Source of the DNA: Pseudomonas graminis
Lineage (GTDB): Bacteria; Pseudomonadota; Gammaproteobacteria; Pseudomonadales; Pseudomonadaceae
Assembly (NCBI RefSeq): GCF_001705435.1
Contig: NZ_MDEN01000058.1
Coordinates: 164,486 to 228,485, forward strand
DNA length: 64,000 nt
Reading direction: 5' to 3'
Shown: positions 45,650 to 54,270 of the stretch, piece after piece
Numbering within the stretch: the stretch's first letter is position 1
How the letters are laid out: every line of letters starts with the position of its first letter
Notes under the pieces: generated by a model
The model's input: only the letters and a program-made list of their open reading frames with translations
Database searches by the model: none
What the model was told of the DNA's origin: nothing
Translations under genes and position numbers: made by a program

Positions 45650-48343
45650 ATGAAAAGCCAACCTGATGCTGCCGGAAGACCGGCGGCCGAGGTCGTGACG
45701 CAACTACCGGTGCCCTCGCGGCTCGGCATGCTGCGTTTCGAGCGGCTGAATGAACCCAGCTGGGCCATGCTGTACCTGGACCCGAACTGCGAAAAGCACT
45801 TCAGCATGCCCGCCGTCGAACTCTGTGCGCTGGTGGGTACGCCTTACGCCAGTCTCATGGAGCCCGAAGCGCGCTATCAATTGCACGACGCCGTGCAGAT
45901 GCAGCTGGCGGGCAGCGCCCATTACCTGATCCGCTACACCCTGCACACGACGCGCGGCCCGTTGGGTCTGGTGGAGATTGGTGAAGGGTACAAGCAACAC
46001 AATCGGCATCTGCTGCGAGGTTACCTGATGGTGGTCGATGGGCAGGTCGAGCCCGGCGAACTGATCATCAGCCCCGATCTGGAGGTGCAGAACTCCCGCC
46101 TGCAGATCGCGCTGGAACTCAATCAACGGGCCCAGCACGAACAGTTGCTGCATCTGGAGCGGGTCCGCGCGCAGCAAAGCCTGATCCTGCGCCTGGCGCG
46201 CCATCGTTACAGTTCGAACAATTCGCTGCAGGAAGCGGCGGAGCTGATCACCAAAAGCGCCTGCGAGATCTACAACATCTCTTGCGCCAGCCTGTGGAAC
46301 CTCAACGGCAAAACCCTTGAGCCGATTGCCGAGTATCGCCGCGATACCAGCACATTCCCCAAGACCGGCGCGATCGATATCAGCGAATTTCCCAGCTATC
46401 TGGACGTGCTGCACACCAGCCGCGCCATCGACGTCAACGATGTCGAGCGGGACCCGCGCACGCGCGAGCTGGTTCAGCGACTGCGAACCCAGGACATCAC
46501 CGCCATTCTTGACGCTGCTGTGCGCATCGATGGCCAAGTGGTGGGCGTGCTGTGCCTCGAGCAAACCGGTATGCCACGGGAATGGCAGTCCGATGAGATT
46601 GCTTTTGCCGGTGAGCTCGCCGATCAGTTTGCCCATGCGATCAACAACCACAACCGCCGCACCGCCACCAGCGCCCTGCACCTGTTTCAGCGTGCCGTGG
46701 AGCAGAGCGCCAATGCGTTTTTGCTGGTCAATCGCGACGGCGTGGTCGAGTACGTCAACCCGAGCTTCACCGAGATCACTCAATACCCCGCCGAGGAAGT
46801 CCACGGACAGCAACTCTCGGAGCTTCCGGCGCTGGAGAATCTCAGCACGCTGCTGCTCGATGCGAACTCCAGCCTGGTCAACGGAAACAGCTGGCAGGGC
46901 GAGTTCAAGAGCCGACGCAAAAACCTGGAACCGTACTGGGGCCAGCTGTCGATTTCCAAGGTGTACGGGGATAACCGCGAGCTGACCCATTACATCGGCA
47001 TCTACGAAGACATCACTCAGGCCAAGCTCTCCCAACAGCGGATCGAGCGCCTGGCGTACACCGACAATCTGACCAGTCTGGGCAACCGTCCGGCGTTCAT
47101 CCGCACCCTGGACGAGCACTTTGCCCGCGACGTCGAAACGCCGATCAGTCTTTTGCTGGTGGACATCGACAACTTCAAACGCATCAACGATAGCCTCGGC
47201 CACCAGACTGGCGACAAGTTGCTGATCAGCCTGGCTCGCCGCCTGCGCAACAGCCTGAGCCCGACCGGCATTCTGGCGCGCTTCGCCAGTAACGAATTCG
47301 CTGTACTGCTCGACGACACCAGTCCCGAAGAAGGCCAACGCGTTGCCAGCCAAGTGCTGAGCACGCTGGACAAGCCGATGTTCGTCGACAATCAATTGAT
47401 CAGCGTGACCGGCTCCGTCGGACTCGCCTGCGCCCCCATCCATGGCCGCGACCCGCAGACGCTGATGAAGAACGCCGGCCTGGCGCTGCACAAGGCCAAG
47501 GCCAACGGCAAGCATCAGGTGCAGGTGTTCACTGAAGCGCTGAACGCCGAAGCAAGCTACAAGCTGTTCGTCGAGAACAACCTGCGCCGCGCGCTGACGC
47601 AGAACGAACTGGAAGTCTTCTACCAGCCGAAACTGTGCTTGCGCAGCGGCCGCTTGTTGGGCATGGAAGCGCTGTTGCGCTGGAATCATCCGGAAAAAGG
47701 CATGATCCGCCCGGACCAGTTCATTAGCGTCGCCGAAGAGACCGGCCTGATCATCCCGATCGGCAAATGGGTCGCGCGTCAGTCCTGCCGCATGAGCAAG
47801 CAACTGACTGCTGCCGGCTACGGCAAGCTGCATGTGGCCATAAACGTCTCGCCGAAGCAGTTTTCCGATCCGGAGCTGGTCTCGTCGCTGGCCAGCATTC
47901 TGCGTGACGAACAGCTCGACCCGTCCCTGCTGGAACTGGAACTGACTGAGGGCTTGCTGCTGGAAGCGACCGAGGACACGCGATTGCAACTTGAGTCGCT
48001 GAAAACCTTGGGCCTGACCTTGGCGATGGATGATTTCGGTACGGGTTATTCGTCGTTCAGCTACCTGAAGAAATTCCCCATCGACGTGATCAAGATCGAC
48101 CGCAGCTTCATTCGGGACATCCCGGATGATCAGGACGACATGGAAATCACCTCGGCGGTCATCGCCATGGCCCACAACCTCAAGTTGACCGTGGTCGCCG
48201 AAGGCATCGAGACGGCGGAACAACTGGCGTTCCTGCGTCGCCATCGTTGCGATGTGGGTCAGGGCTATCTGTTCGACAAACCGATTCCTGGCGAAGAGCT
48301 GATCGAGAAGCTGCGTCGCTACCCGCGTGGCCCACTGGCCTGA
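45650..48343 (+). CDS. dipA: GAF-PAS-GGDEF-EAL c-di-GMP phosphodiesterase (DipA-like)
   Basis: The 897-residue protein has an N-terminal region of unclear fold, a GAF-like domain (about 170-340), and a PAS domain (about 345-460: SANAFLLVNRDGVVEYVNPS). A degenerate GGDEF domain has ASNEF (546-550) in place of GGDEF. A complete EAL domain follows (about 645-890), with MEALLRW (Glu673), DDFGTGYSSFSYL and KIDRSFIRD. It should therefore hydrolyse rather than make c-di-GMP. DipA of P. aeruginosa, needed for biofilm dispersion, has the same place between aceF and msrA. No transmembrane segment is apparent. No strong ribosome binding site precedes the ATG. Confidence 0.9.
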   Translation: MKSQPDAAGRPAAEVVTQLPVPSRLGMLRFERLNEPSWAMLYLDPNCEKHFSMPAVELCALVGTPYASLMEPEARYQLHDAVQMQLAGSAHYLIRYTLHTTRGPLGLVEIGEGYKQHNRHLLRGYLMVVDGQVEPGELIISPDLEVQNSRLQIALELNQRAQHEQLLHLERVRAQQSLILRLARHRYSSNNSLQEAAELITKSACEIYNISCASLWNLNGKTLEPIAEYRRDTSTFPKTGAIDISEFPSYLDVLHTSRAIDVNDVERDPRTRELVQRLRTQDITAILDAAVRIDGQVVGVLCLEQTGMPREWQSDEIAFAGELADQFAHAINNHNRRTATSALHLFQRAVEQSANAFLLVNRDGVVEYVNPSFTEITQYPAEEVHGQQLSELPALENLSTLLLDANSSLVNGNSWQGEFKSRRKNLEPYWGQLSISKVYGDNRELTHYIGIYEDITQAKLSQQRIERLAYTDNLTSLGNRPAFIRTLDEHFARDVETPISLLLVDIDNFKRINDSLGHQTGDKLLISLARRLRNSLSPTGILARFASNEFAVLLDDTSPEEGQRVASQVLSTLDKPMFVDNQLISVTGSVGLACAPIHGRDPQTLMKNAGLALHKAKANGKHQVQVFTEALNAEASYKLFVENNLRRALTQNELEVFYQPKLCLRSGRLLGMEALLRWNHPEKGMIRPDQFISVAEETGLIIPIGKWVARQSCRMSKQLTAAGYGKLHVAINVSPKQFSDPELVSSLASILRDEQLDPSLLELELTEGLLLEATEDTRLQLESLKTLGLTLAMDDFGTGYSSFSYLKKFPIDVIKIDRSFIRDIPDDQDDMEITSAVIAMAHNLKLTVVAEGIETAEQLAFLRRHRCDVGQGYLFDKPIPGEELIEKLRRYPRGPLA

Positions 48344-48473
48344 CCCCCCTTCCCCGCATCACACCAGTGCGGCACACTTGCCGCCCTGCATTTGCATCAG
48401 CCGGTTCTGACCCCATATACGGTTTTCACTGACAACGCATGTTGGTTGTCCTGCCCCAGAGAGGATGTGCCTC

Positions 48474-49136
48474 ATGGTTTTGCGCTCGGAAATTCTTGTG
48501 AATAAAAACGCTCTCCCCACCGCTCAGCAGGCACTGCCAGGGCGCGAAACTCCCATGGCCCTGCCCGAAACCCATTTCGTCAACGGCACTCCTCTGCTTG
48601 GGCCGTTCTTCAACGACGTTGAGTTCGCGATCTTCGGTTTGGGCTGCTTCTGGGGGGCTGAACGGCGCTTCTGGCAGCAAGAGGGTGTGGTCAGCACCGT
48701 GGTGGGCTACGCGGGCGGCTTCACGCCGAACCCGACGTACGAAGAAGTCTGCTCGGGGCTGACAGGCCACTCCGAAGTGGTCCTCGTGGTGTACGAGCCT
48801 GCGAAGGTCAGCTATGAGCAACTGCTGGCGATGTTCTGGGAATTGCACAATCCGACACAGGGCATGCGTCAGGGCAATGATATCGGCACGCAATACCGCT
48901 CGGTGATCTATGCGACAACGCCTGAGCAACTGCAGGCGGCCAAGGCCAGCGCCGAGGTGTATCAGGCCGAGCTGAGCAAGGCCGGCCTGGGGGAAATCAC
49001 CACCGAGATCGACCAGGCGCCCACCGTGTACTTCGCCGAGGCCTATCACCAGCAATACCTGGCGAAAAACCCCCAGGGCTACTGCGGTATTGGCGGCACC
49101 GGCGTCTGCATGCCGCCGAGTCTGGCGGGGATCTGA
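48474..49136 (+). CDS. msrA: Peptide-methionine (S)-S-oxide reductase MsrA
   Basis: MsrA repairs oxidised methionine. The 220-residue protein has the catalytic motif [13 protein letters not shown] with the nucleophilic Cys, [18 protein letters not shown], the TGHSEVV block and [17 protein letters not shown]-terminal [14 protein letters not shown] carries the likely resolving cysteines. The ATG at 48474 ([14 protein letters not shown]) is the family start and has GAGAGG about nine bases upstream; the ATG at 48465 touches that site and is less likely. Confidence 0.96.
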   Translation: MVLRSEILVNKNALPTAQQALPGRETPMALPETHFVNGTPLLGPFFNDVEFAIFGLGCFWGAERRFWQQEGVVSTVVGYAGGFTPNPTYEEVCSGLTGHSEVVLVVYEPAKVSYEQLLAMFWELHNPTQGMRQGNDIGTQYRSVIYATTPEQLQAAKASAEVYQAELSKAGLGEITTEIDQAPTVYFAEAYHQQYLAKNPQGYCGIGGTGVCMPPSLAGI

Positions 49137-49176
49137 GCCAAAACCGCTGACATCCATGACACCGCGCGTAACCATT

Positions 49177-49269
49177 GTAGGACCGGCTTTAGCCGGGAAG
49201 ACGCCGGATGTCACGCCGCAAATTTGATGGCGTTTATACCGGCCTCTTCCCGGCTGAAGCCGGTCCTAC
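49177..49269. repeat. REPIN 1 upstream of the RAYT gene
   Basis: The direct arm GTAGGACCGGCTTTAGCC is at 49177-49200. The inverted arm CTTCCCGGCTGAAGCCGG is at 49245-49269. Confidence 0.9.
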
Positions 49270-49288
49270 TGATCGATCGCGTATTCCG

Positions 49289-49382
49289 TGTAGGACTGGC
49301 TTTAGCCGGGAAGGCGTCGGTTGTCACGCCGCGGAATTGAAGGTGTTGCCACTGGCCTATTCCCGGCTGAAGCCGGTCCTAC
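49289..49382. repeat. REPIN 2 upstream of the RAYT gene
   Basis: The direct arm TGTAGGACTGGCTTTAGCC begins at 49289 and the inverted arm ends at 49382. The unit is about the same size as its neighbours. Confidence 0.9.
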
Positions 49383-49401
49383 TGACACCGAGCGTAACCC
49401 T

Positions 49402-49495
49402 TGTAGGACTGGCTTTAGCCGGGAACGTGTCGGTCGTCACGCTGCAGAATTGAGGGTGCTGCAACTGGCCTCTTCCCGGCTGAAGCCGGTCCTAC
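49402..49495. repeat. REPIN 3 upstream of the RAYT gene
   Basis: The direct arm begins at 49402 and the inverted arm ends at 49495. The distance between starts of consecutive units (112-113 bases) is regular, as in tandem amplification. Confidence 0.9.
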
Positions 49496-49596
49496 TGAAC
49501 ATCACCGGCCGCCAGAAATCTTCTGACAATCACTCGCCATCCTTGAATCCGCTTTCTGCCTTTATTGTTTGCCCTCACACGAAGAGGAGCAATGGA

Positions 49597-50061
49597 ATGC
49601 AGGAACTCAAACATGCTCGGTCTCTGCGCATCGGTCGAGCCTCCCAGCCAGGGAACGTCTATCTCGTGACCTCTGTGGTCAAGAATCGCCTGCCTATATT
49701 CAGTGATATTCAGATAGCTCGCAGGGTCGTCGCGGAAATGGAGCACCTGCATTCCTCAGACCTTGTGCACTCGATGGCGTGGGTAGTTATGCCCGACCAT
49801 CTGCATTGGCTGTTCGAGCTCAAATCAGGATTGCTGCCCACGCTCATGCAAGCACTGAAGGGTAGAAGTGCCTTCGCAGTGAACAAGGCTCACGGCACAA
49901 AAACACTCACATGGCAGAAGGGTTATCACGATCACGGGGTCAGGGCCGAAGAGGACCTCGTCGAGATGGCTCGCTATGTCGTGAATAACCCAATACGGGC
50001 AGGTCTGGTCAGGCAGAGGGAGGACTATCCATTGTGGGGTTGTGAATGGGTGCTCGAGTAG
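49597..50061 (+). CDS. REP-associated tyrosine transposase (RAYT)
   Basis: The 154-residue protein belongs to the Y1/IS200-like transposase group that acts on REP sequences. It has the HUH-type metal site in WVVMPDHLHWLFEL (His68, His70) and the putative catalytic Tyr127 in EMARYVVNNPIRAGLV. GAGGAG lies about seven bases before the ATG; the open frame further upstream runs through REPs and is not coding. Three REPINs precede it and three plus a single REP follow, the usual layout of a RAYT with its own repeats. Its TAG stop codon is formed by the first bases of the next REP. Confidence 0.93.
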   Translation: MQELKHARSLRIGRASQPGNVYLVTSVVKNRLPIFSDIQIARRVVAEMEHLHSSDLVHSMAWVVMPDHLHWLFELKSGLLPTLMQALKGRSAFAVNKAHGTKTLTWQKGYHDHGVRAEEDLVEMARYVVNNPIRAGLVRQREDYPLWGCEWVLE

Positions 50062-50150
50062 GACTGGCTTTAGCCGGGAAGGCGTCGGTTGTCACGCCGC
50101 AGAATTGAGGCTGTTGCAACTGGCCTCTTCCCGGCTGAAGCCGGTTCTAC
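50058..50150. repeat. REPIN 4 downstream of the RAYT gene
   Basis: It starts at GTAGGACTGGCTTTAGCC (50058) and ends with CTAC at 50150. Its first bases supply the stop codon of the RAYT gene. Confidence 0.9.
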
Positions 50151-50170
50151 TGACAGATCGCGTTTCCCTT

Positions 50171-50263
50171 GTAGGACTGGCTTTAGCCGGGAAGGCGTCG
50201 GTCGTCACGTCGCAGAATTGAGGGTGTTGCCACTGGCCTCTTCCCGGCTGAAGCCGGTCCTAC
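50171..50263. repeat. REPIN 5 downstream of the RAYT gene
   Basis: The direct arm starts at 50171 and the inverted arm ends at 50263. It has the same family sequence. Confidence 0.9.
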
Positions 50264-50283
50264 TAACACCGCGCGTAACCCTT

Positions 50284-50375
50284 GTAGGACTGGCTTTAGC
50301 CGGGAAGGCGTCGGTCGTCACGCTGCAGAATTGAGGGTGTTGCCACTGGCCCCTCCCGGCTGAAGCCGGTCCTAC
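50284..50375. repeat. REPIN 6 downstream of the RAYT gene
   Basis: The direct arm starts at 50284 and the inverted arm ends at 50375. The inner part has lost two bases in the CTTCCCGG arm (CCCTCCCGG). Confidence 0.88.
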
Positions 50376-50395
50376 TGACACCGCGCGTAACCATT

Positions 50396-50419
50396 GTAGG
50401 ACTGGCTTTAGCCGGGAAG
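50396..50419. repeat. Single REP (no inverted partner)
   Basis: GTAGGACTGGCTTTAGCC at 50396 is not followed by an inverted arm before rlmJ. It is the last repeat of the cluster. Confidence 0.85.
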
Positions 50420-50453
50420 AGGCCAGCCGTCACGCCGTGGAAATCAGGAGTGG

Positions 50454-51293
50454 TTACTCCGCAATCAGCCAATCCATCTTCCAGTCACCCTGGGTCTGGC
50501 CGAGCTTCTTCGCCAGCCATGGCATCAACTCGCGCAGCTCCTCTTCCAGCCCCCAAGGCGGATTGGCGATTGCCAGGCCGGAGCCGTTGAGGCTGTTGGG
50601 CGTGTCCAGCGGATGCACGAACAACTCGACCCGCAGCAGCTTCGGCGCGCCGGTTTCGGCCAGGTCCTGATAGAAGCGCTTGAGCCCGCGCTGGTCCTTG
50701 ATCGGGTACCAGATGGCGGCGACGGTCTGGCGCATCCGTGCGATGGTTTCCTTGAGGGCGACGGAGCAGCGCTTCATCTCGTCGAGCTGCTCGAACGGGG
50801 GATCGATCAGCATCACCGCGCGCTTCTCGTGAACCGGCAACAACGCGCGGGGCACGTGCCAGCCTTCGCCCAGGTGCACGGCGACACGGCGGTCGTATTT
50901 CATGTTGTCTTTGAGCAGCGCGCCGTCTTCCGGGTGTTTTTCGTTAAGCAGCACGCGGTCCTGCTCGCGGGTCACGCGGCGGGCCAGTTCGGGAGAGCCC
51001 GGGTAATAACGCAGTTCACCGGTCTTGCGGTTCATGTGGCGGATCGCGTCGATGTAACCAGCCGCCATGTCAGGCACGTCATCGGCATCCCAGAGACGAC
51101 CTATGCCTTCGATCCACTCGCCGGTGCGCGTGGCCTGATCACCCTGCAAGTCATACAGGCCGATGCCTGCGTGGGTGTCGAGGTAAGCGAGTGGCTGCTC
51201 CTTGCGCGACATGAGTGCGATCAAGCGAGTCAGAACGATGTGTTTGAAAACGTCGGCGTGGTTGCCGGCGTGGAAGGCGTGGCGGTAGTTCAT
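50454..51293 (-). CDS. rlmJ: 23S rRNA (adenine2030-N6)-methyltransferase RlmJ
   Basis: RlmJ methylates A2030 of 23S rRNA. The 279-residue protein starts MNYRHAFHAGNHADVFKHIV, the family hallmark. It has LAYLDTHAGIGLYDLQG (AdoMet site), AVMLIDPPFEQLDEM (DPPF catalytic motif) and the ending NPPWGLEEELRELMPWL. The ATG at 51293 follows AGGAG; the frame extends upstream without similarity. It runs towards the REP cluster, which may serve as its transcript end. Confidence 0.96.
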   Translation of the reverse strand: MNYRHAFHAGNHADVFKHIVLTRLIALMSRKEQPLAYLDTHAGIGLYDLQGDQATRTGEWIEGIGRLWDADDVPDMAAGYIDAIRHMNRKTGELRYYPGSPELARRVTREQDRVLLNEKHPEDGALLKDNMKYDRRVAVHLGEGWHVPRALLPVHEKRAVMLIDPPFEQLDEMKRCSVALKETIARMRQTVAAIWYPIKDQRGLKRFYQDLAETGAPKLLRVELFVHPLDTPNSLNGSGLAIANPPWGLEEELRELMPWLAKKLGQTQGDWKMDWLIAE

Positions 51294-51384
51294 GGCGGCT
51301 CCTGGAAGGCTGCGGAGTTTAGCAAAACAGCTGAAGCTGCGCAGACCGCTCATGCCCTGACAACCGGAGGAGCCCAAACGACAG

Positions 51385-51422
51385 GCAAAAAAATCCCCGG
51401 TTAAGCCGTTACAAAACCGGGG
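51385..51422 (-). terminator. Rho-independent terminator, leftward
   Basis: On the minus strand: CCCCGGTT-TTGTAACGGCTT-AACCGGGG-ATTTTTTTGC. The 8-base GC-rich stem and seven-T tract are a strong intrinsic terminator. It lies upstream of rlmJ, so it cannot end rlmJ itself. Confidence 0.85.
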
Positions 51423-51477
51423 TGAGGCATTTTCGCGGGCCAGAGGGTGACCAAACCGTACCCCGCGCAATGTAAGT
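51385..51477 (-). ncRNA. Candidate small RNA ending at an orphan terminator
   Basis: A leftward terminator (CCCCGGTT/AACCGGGG, 51395-51402 and 51415-51422, then seven T on the minus strand at about 51387-51393) has no leftward gene upstream of it. An extended -10 box (TTGGCATAAT, hexamer at 51484-51489 on the minus strand) would start a transcript near 51477. The roughly 93-base RNA contains a second stem, CGCGGG/CCCGCG (51434-51439, 51462-51467). This combination is typical of small RNAs. No -35 box is obvious and I do not recognise the family. The rest of the 51294-51624 gap must hold the rlmJ promoter. Confidence 0.45.
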
Positions 51478-51624
51478 GATCGGATTATGCCAAATGAACT
51501 AAACAGTTACATAGCCCAAAACGACACGGTGATGTGTATGCCAGACATCCGCAACCTCGACACTTGCCGAGCCACCATCGGCGCGACCAGAATCGGTTCA
51601 ATCTGAAAAAACGGAGCGCACGTC

Positions 51625-51888
51625 ATGATGCACGCAGACCTCATCGACCAGGACGACCTGATCAGCCAGCTCAGGGCGATCGGTTTAGACGTGCCTTCCG
51701 GTCTCAGCGCCGAACAGGCGTGCGCCCAGGCGGTGCGCGGACTGAATGACGACCGCGCCCGCGAACTGCGCAAGCTGGTGGAGAAACTGCTGAGCGGCAG
51801 CGCCACGATCCTGCCGGCCGTGCGCCAGGCGATTGATCAGCAGTTGTTGCCCGCGTTGGCGGCATACAACAAAGACATTCCACGTTAG
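51625..51888 (+). CDS. Small hypothetical protein, helical
   Basis: The 87-residue protein starts MMHADLIDQDDLISQLRAIG, with GGAG eight bases before the ATG. The composition suggests a short all-helical protein; the EQACAQAVRGLNDDRARELR stretch is charged and amphipathic. There is no signal peptide or membrane segment. I recognise no family. It stands alone, tail-to-tail with the lipoprotein gene. Confidence 0.7.
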   Translation: MMHADLIDQDDLISQLRAIGLDVPSGLSAEQACAQAVRGLNDDRARELRKLVEKLLSGSATILPAVRQAIDQQLLPALAAYNKDIPR

Positions 51889-51923
51889 TTCATGCATCAA
51901 GACGGTCATCTATATAACGCCAG

Positions 51924-52844
51924 TTACAGGCAGGTCGTTGCACCGGGCTGGCAATATTGATCCGCCGGGGAATACACAAAACTGGCGCTTCCTGTTGACG
52001 CAGCGGGGAGCGCCATATGAACGATCGGCATGAACGCACCGCCCGTACTCCTGAAGAAATCCCACTGATCATGCCTTGCGCCCTTCAACCCACTCGACGC
52101 TGTATAAAAGAACGCCTGAATGGGAAGTCGGGGCGGAATGTTCTGTGCCCATGCCTGAACCATTATTTCGTTATAACGGTGTGGCAAACTGGCCGGCACC
52201 AAGTGCATGGCTTGCAGGGATTGATAGAACGACTCCGCTCCCAACTCGTTCATCGCATCTCGCACATCGAATGAACAGACATACCCGTAAATATTATTTT
52301 GACTTGCACCTGAAGGGCCTTTATCGAAATGAGCCTTCCACTGCTCTGCGGTCGAGATGCCCTGCGATTGGCAGCGCTTGCTCACGCCGGGGTACTGGGT
52401 GCTTTCGCCGCAACCCGGCTGAGCCCGTATCCAAGTGAAACCATCTATGGGAAAAGAACAGAGTACTTGCAGATGGTCCTTGCCAGCAGGGGCCGCGAAG
52501 GTGGGGTAGAGGATAAATCCATTGTCGATGTTGCCAGCCAGGTGATCGAAATTCGCGTCTTTACGCAGGTAGGAGAACGACACCCCCTGCTTCCCTGGTA
52601 CGGGGTTCCACGCATGATAGTCGAAGGATTCATTAGTAGCCCTGAGCAATACACCCGAGCATAAAAACGCCGGCATCGACTCACTGCCGCAGTTGCGCCG
52701 AGTGTCCTGATAGTTCGCCTGAATGGCCGCCGCCACCGCCGGGCCATCTAATGTATTAACGCTCTGACTCTTCTGAGGAGGCATTGTCTGACTGGTGCAA
52801 CCGCAGACCAGCGCAATGGATAAAAGCAGGACGGACAGTTTCAT
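51924..52844 (-). CDS. Cysteine-rich predicted lipoprotein (possibly halovibrin-like)
   Basis: The 306-residue protein has a lipoprotein signal (MKLSVLLLSIALVCGCTS, lipid Cys16, with Gly at -1 and Val at -3). The ATG at 52844 follows AAGGAGC. The mature part has eight further cysteines (RNCGS, FLCSG, VLCSF, PGCGE, KRCQS, YVCSF, QYCQP, TTCL), suggesting four disulfides in the periplasm or at the cell surface. I recall Pseudomonas proteins with SMPAFLCSGVLLRAT and CSFDVRDA-type blocks labelled halovibrin, a name taken from a Vibrio ADP-ribosyl-type enzyme. I cannot confirm an active site. It is transcribed alone. Confidence 0.75.
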   Translation of the reverse strand: MKLSVLLLSIALVCGCTSQTMPPQKSQSVNTLDGPAVAAAIQANYQDTRRNCGSESMPAFLCSGVLLRATNESFDYHAWNPVPGKQGVSFSYLRKDANFDHLAGNIDNGFILYPTFAAPAGKDHLQVLCSFPIDGFTWIRAQPGCGESTQYPGVSKRCQSQGISTAEQWKAHFDKGPSGASQNNIYGYVCSFDVRDAMNELGAESFYQSLQAMHLVPASLPHRYNEIMVQAWAQNIPPRLPIQAFFYTASSGLKGARHDQWDFFRSTGGAFMPIVHMALPAASTGSASFVYSPADQYCQPGATTCL

Positions 52845-53166
52845 GATGAGCGCTCCTTGCCACAAACCAATTCCTTAACCAACGAAGGCCTTAAGGGTGT
52901 GGAAGTTTTTATACGCGCGCTATCGACTCACGAAAACTGTCAGAAATGACAGTGCCACCGAGATGGTTTTTTGAATTTAGCCACTTTTGCCGCAGGGGCC
53001 TGATTCCGTCATTCAGAACTGACCGGAGCGATAATTCAGGACGGGGAGTTATTTCGAATCAATCTAACTGGCAGGAAATACGCCGGGCGGGCATGTGCTG
53101 CCGGGGAAGAGCTCCCCGGACAGACTCACAGGTGCGACGGCCGTACTTTGCGTACCAGCTGCGGTG
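52845..53166. other. Intergenic region between gbdR and the lipoprotein gene
   Basis: No gene is seen in these 322 bases. A perfect 6-base palindrome with a GAAA loop, CTGTCA-GAAA-TGACAG, lies at 52937-52952, upstream of the lipoprotein gene, with a TATAAA between it and the start; it may be an operator. A hairpin CCGGGGA/TCCCCGG at 53101-53119 lies downstream of gbdR but has no T-tract. Confidence 0.4.
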
Positions 53167-54270
53167 TTACAGCCGCACACTCGCAAACGTCGACTCGTTA
53201 CGCGCCTGACTCAGCGCCGACAGCGGGCCTGACAACGGTGCGAGAACGATCGACTGCGGGATCGGCAGCATTGCCACCTGCTGCGTGGTATTGGAGCCGA
53301 CGCGTTCGTCCCGTGGCGGAATGCCAAAGTATTCGCGGTAGCATTTGGAGAAATGCGGCGTGGACACGAAGCCGCAGACCGAGGCCACTTCGATGATCGA
53401 CATCGGCGTTTGCTTGAGCAACTGGCGGGCGCGGATCAGGCGCAGCTTGAGGTAATAGCGCGACGGCGAGCAGTGCAGGTATTTCTGGAACAGCCTTTCC
53501 AGCTGACGCCGGGACACGGCGACGTACACGGCGAGCTCATCCAGATCGATCGGTTCTTCGAGGTTGGCTTCCATCAGCGCAACGATTTCCTGCAGCTTCG
53601 GCTGATTGGTGCCGAGCATGTGCTTGAGCGGCACACGCTGGTGGTCCTGTTCGTTGCGGATGCGTTCGTAGACGAACATTTCCGAGATCGCGGCGGACAA
53701 TTCGCGGCCATGATCGCGGCTGATCAGGTGCAGCATCATGTCCAGAGGCGCGGTGCCGCCCGAGCTGGTGAAGCGGTTGCGGTCGAGGGTGAACAGCCGC
53801 GTGCTCATGGCGACGCGGGGAAAAGCTTCCTGCATCGCGGCCAGACATTCCCAATGCACGCTGCAATCGAAACCGTCCAGCAAGCCCGCGCAGGCCAGTG
53901 CCCAACTGCCGGTGCACACCGCGCCCAGACGACGGGACTGGCGCGCCTGGCTTTGCAGCCAACTGACGTGTTCGCGGGTCACGGTGCGCTGAATGCCGAC
54001 GCCACCGCAGACGATCACGGTGTCAAGCACCGGCGCTTTGTGCATGGCGGCGTCCGGGGTGATCTGCAGGCCGTCGCTGGCCCAGACCTGGCCGCCATCC
54101 GCCGTCAGTGTGGTCCAGCGATACAGCTCGCGGCCCGAGAGCTGGTTCGCCATGCGCAGTGGCTCGACCGCTGACGCGAGGGAGATCAGTGTGAAGTTGT
54201 CCAGCAGCAGGAAGCCGATGGATTGGGGCGCACGGTTCTGGGGTTGAGCCCCGGAGTTGAACGTAGTCAT
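53167..54270 (-). CDS. gbdR: Glycine betaine-responsive AraC-family regulator GbdR
   Basis: GbdR senses glycine betaine/dimethylglycine and activates choline catabolic and transport genes in Pseudomonas. The 367-residue protein has an N-terminal DJ-1/glutaminase-like domain (IGFLLLDNFTLISLASAVEP, and AVCTGSWALACAGLLDGF with the elbow Cys). A C-terminal AraC DNA-binding domain has DELAVYVAVSRRQLERLFQK and SIIEVASVCGFVSTPHFSKC. The ATG at 54270 (MTTFNSGAQPQNRAPQ) follows GAGGAG. The neighbouring sdaA, choXWV and betIBA genes support the assignment. Confidence 0.95.
   Translation of the reverse strand: MTTFNSGAQPQNRAPQSIGFLLLDNFTLISLASAVEPLRMANQLSGRELYRWTTLTADGGQVWASDGLQITPDAAMHKAPVLDTVIVCGGVGIQRTVTREHVSWLQSQARQSRRLGAVCTGSWALACAGLLDGFDCSVHWECLAAMQEAFPRVAMSTRLFTLDRNRFTSSGGTAPLDMMLHLISRDHGRELSAAISEMFVYERIRNEQDHQRVPLKHMLGTNQPKLQEIVALMEANLEEPIDLDELAVYVAVSRRQLERLFQKYLHCSPSRYYLKLRLIRARQLLKQTPMSIIEVASVCGFVSTPHFSKCYREYFGIPPRDERVGSNTTQQVAMLPIPQSIVLAPLSGPLSALSQARNESTFASVRL

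Noticed and set aside
45704..48244. 846-residue open frame opposite dipA
   Set aside because: It is a shadow of the GAF-PAS-GGDEF-EAL gene.
49321..49596. Upstream part of the RAYT reading frame
   Set aside because: It translates REPs; the ribosome binding site and family start are at 49597.
49177..50419. Regularly spaced repeats considered as a CRISPR array
   Set aside because: The repeats are inverted REP pairs with hairpins, the regions between them are themselves similar, no cas gene is present and a RAYT gene sits in the middle.
53101..53119. Hairpin CCGGGGA/TCCCCGG as gbdR terminator
   Set aside because: No T-tract follows on the minus strand, so intrinsic termination is not supported.
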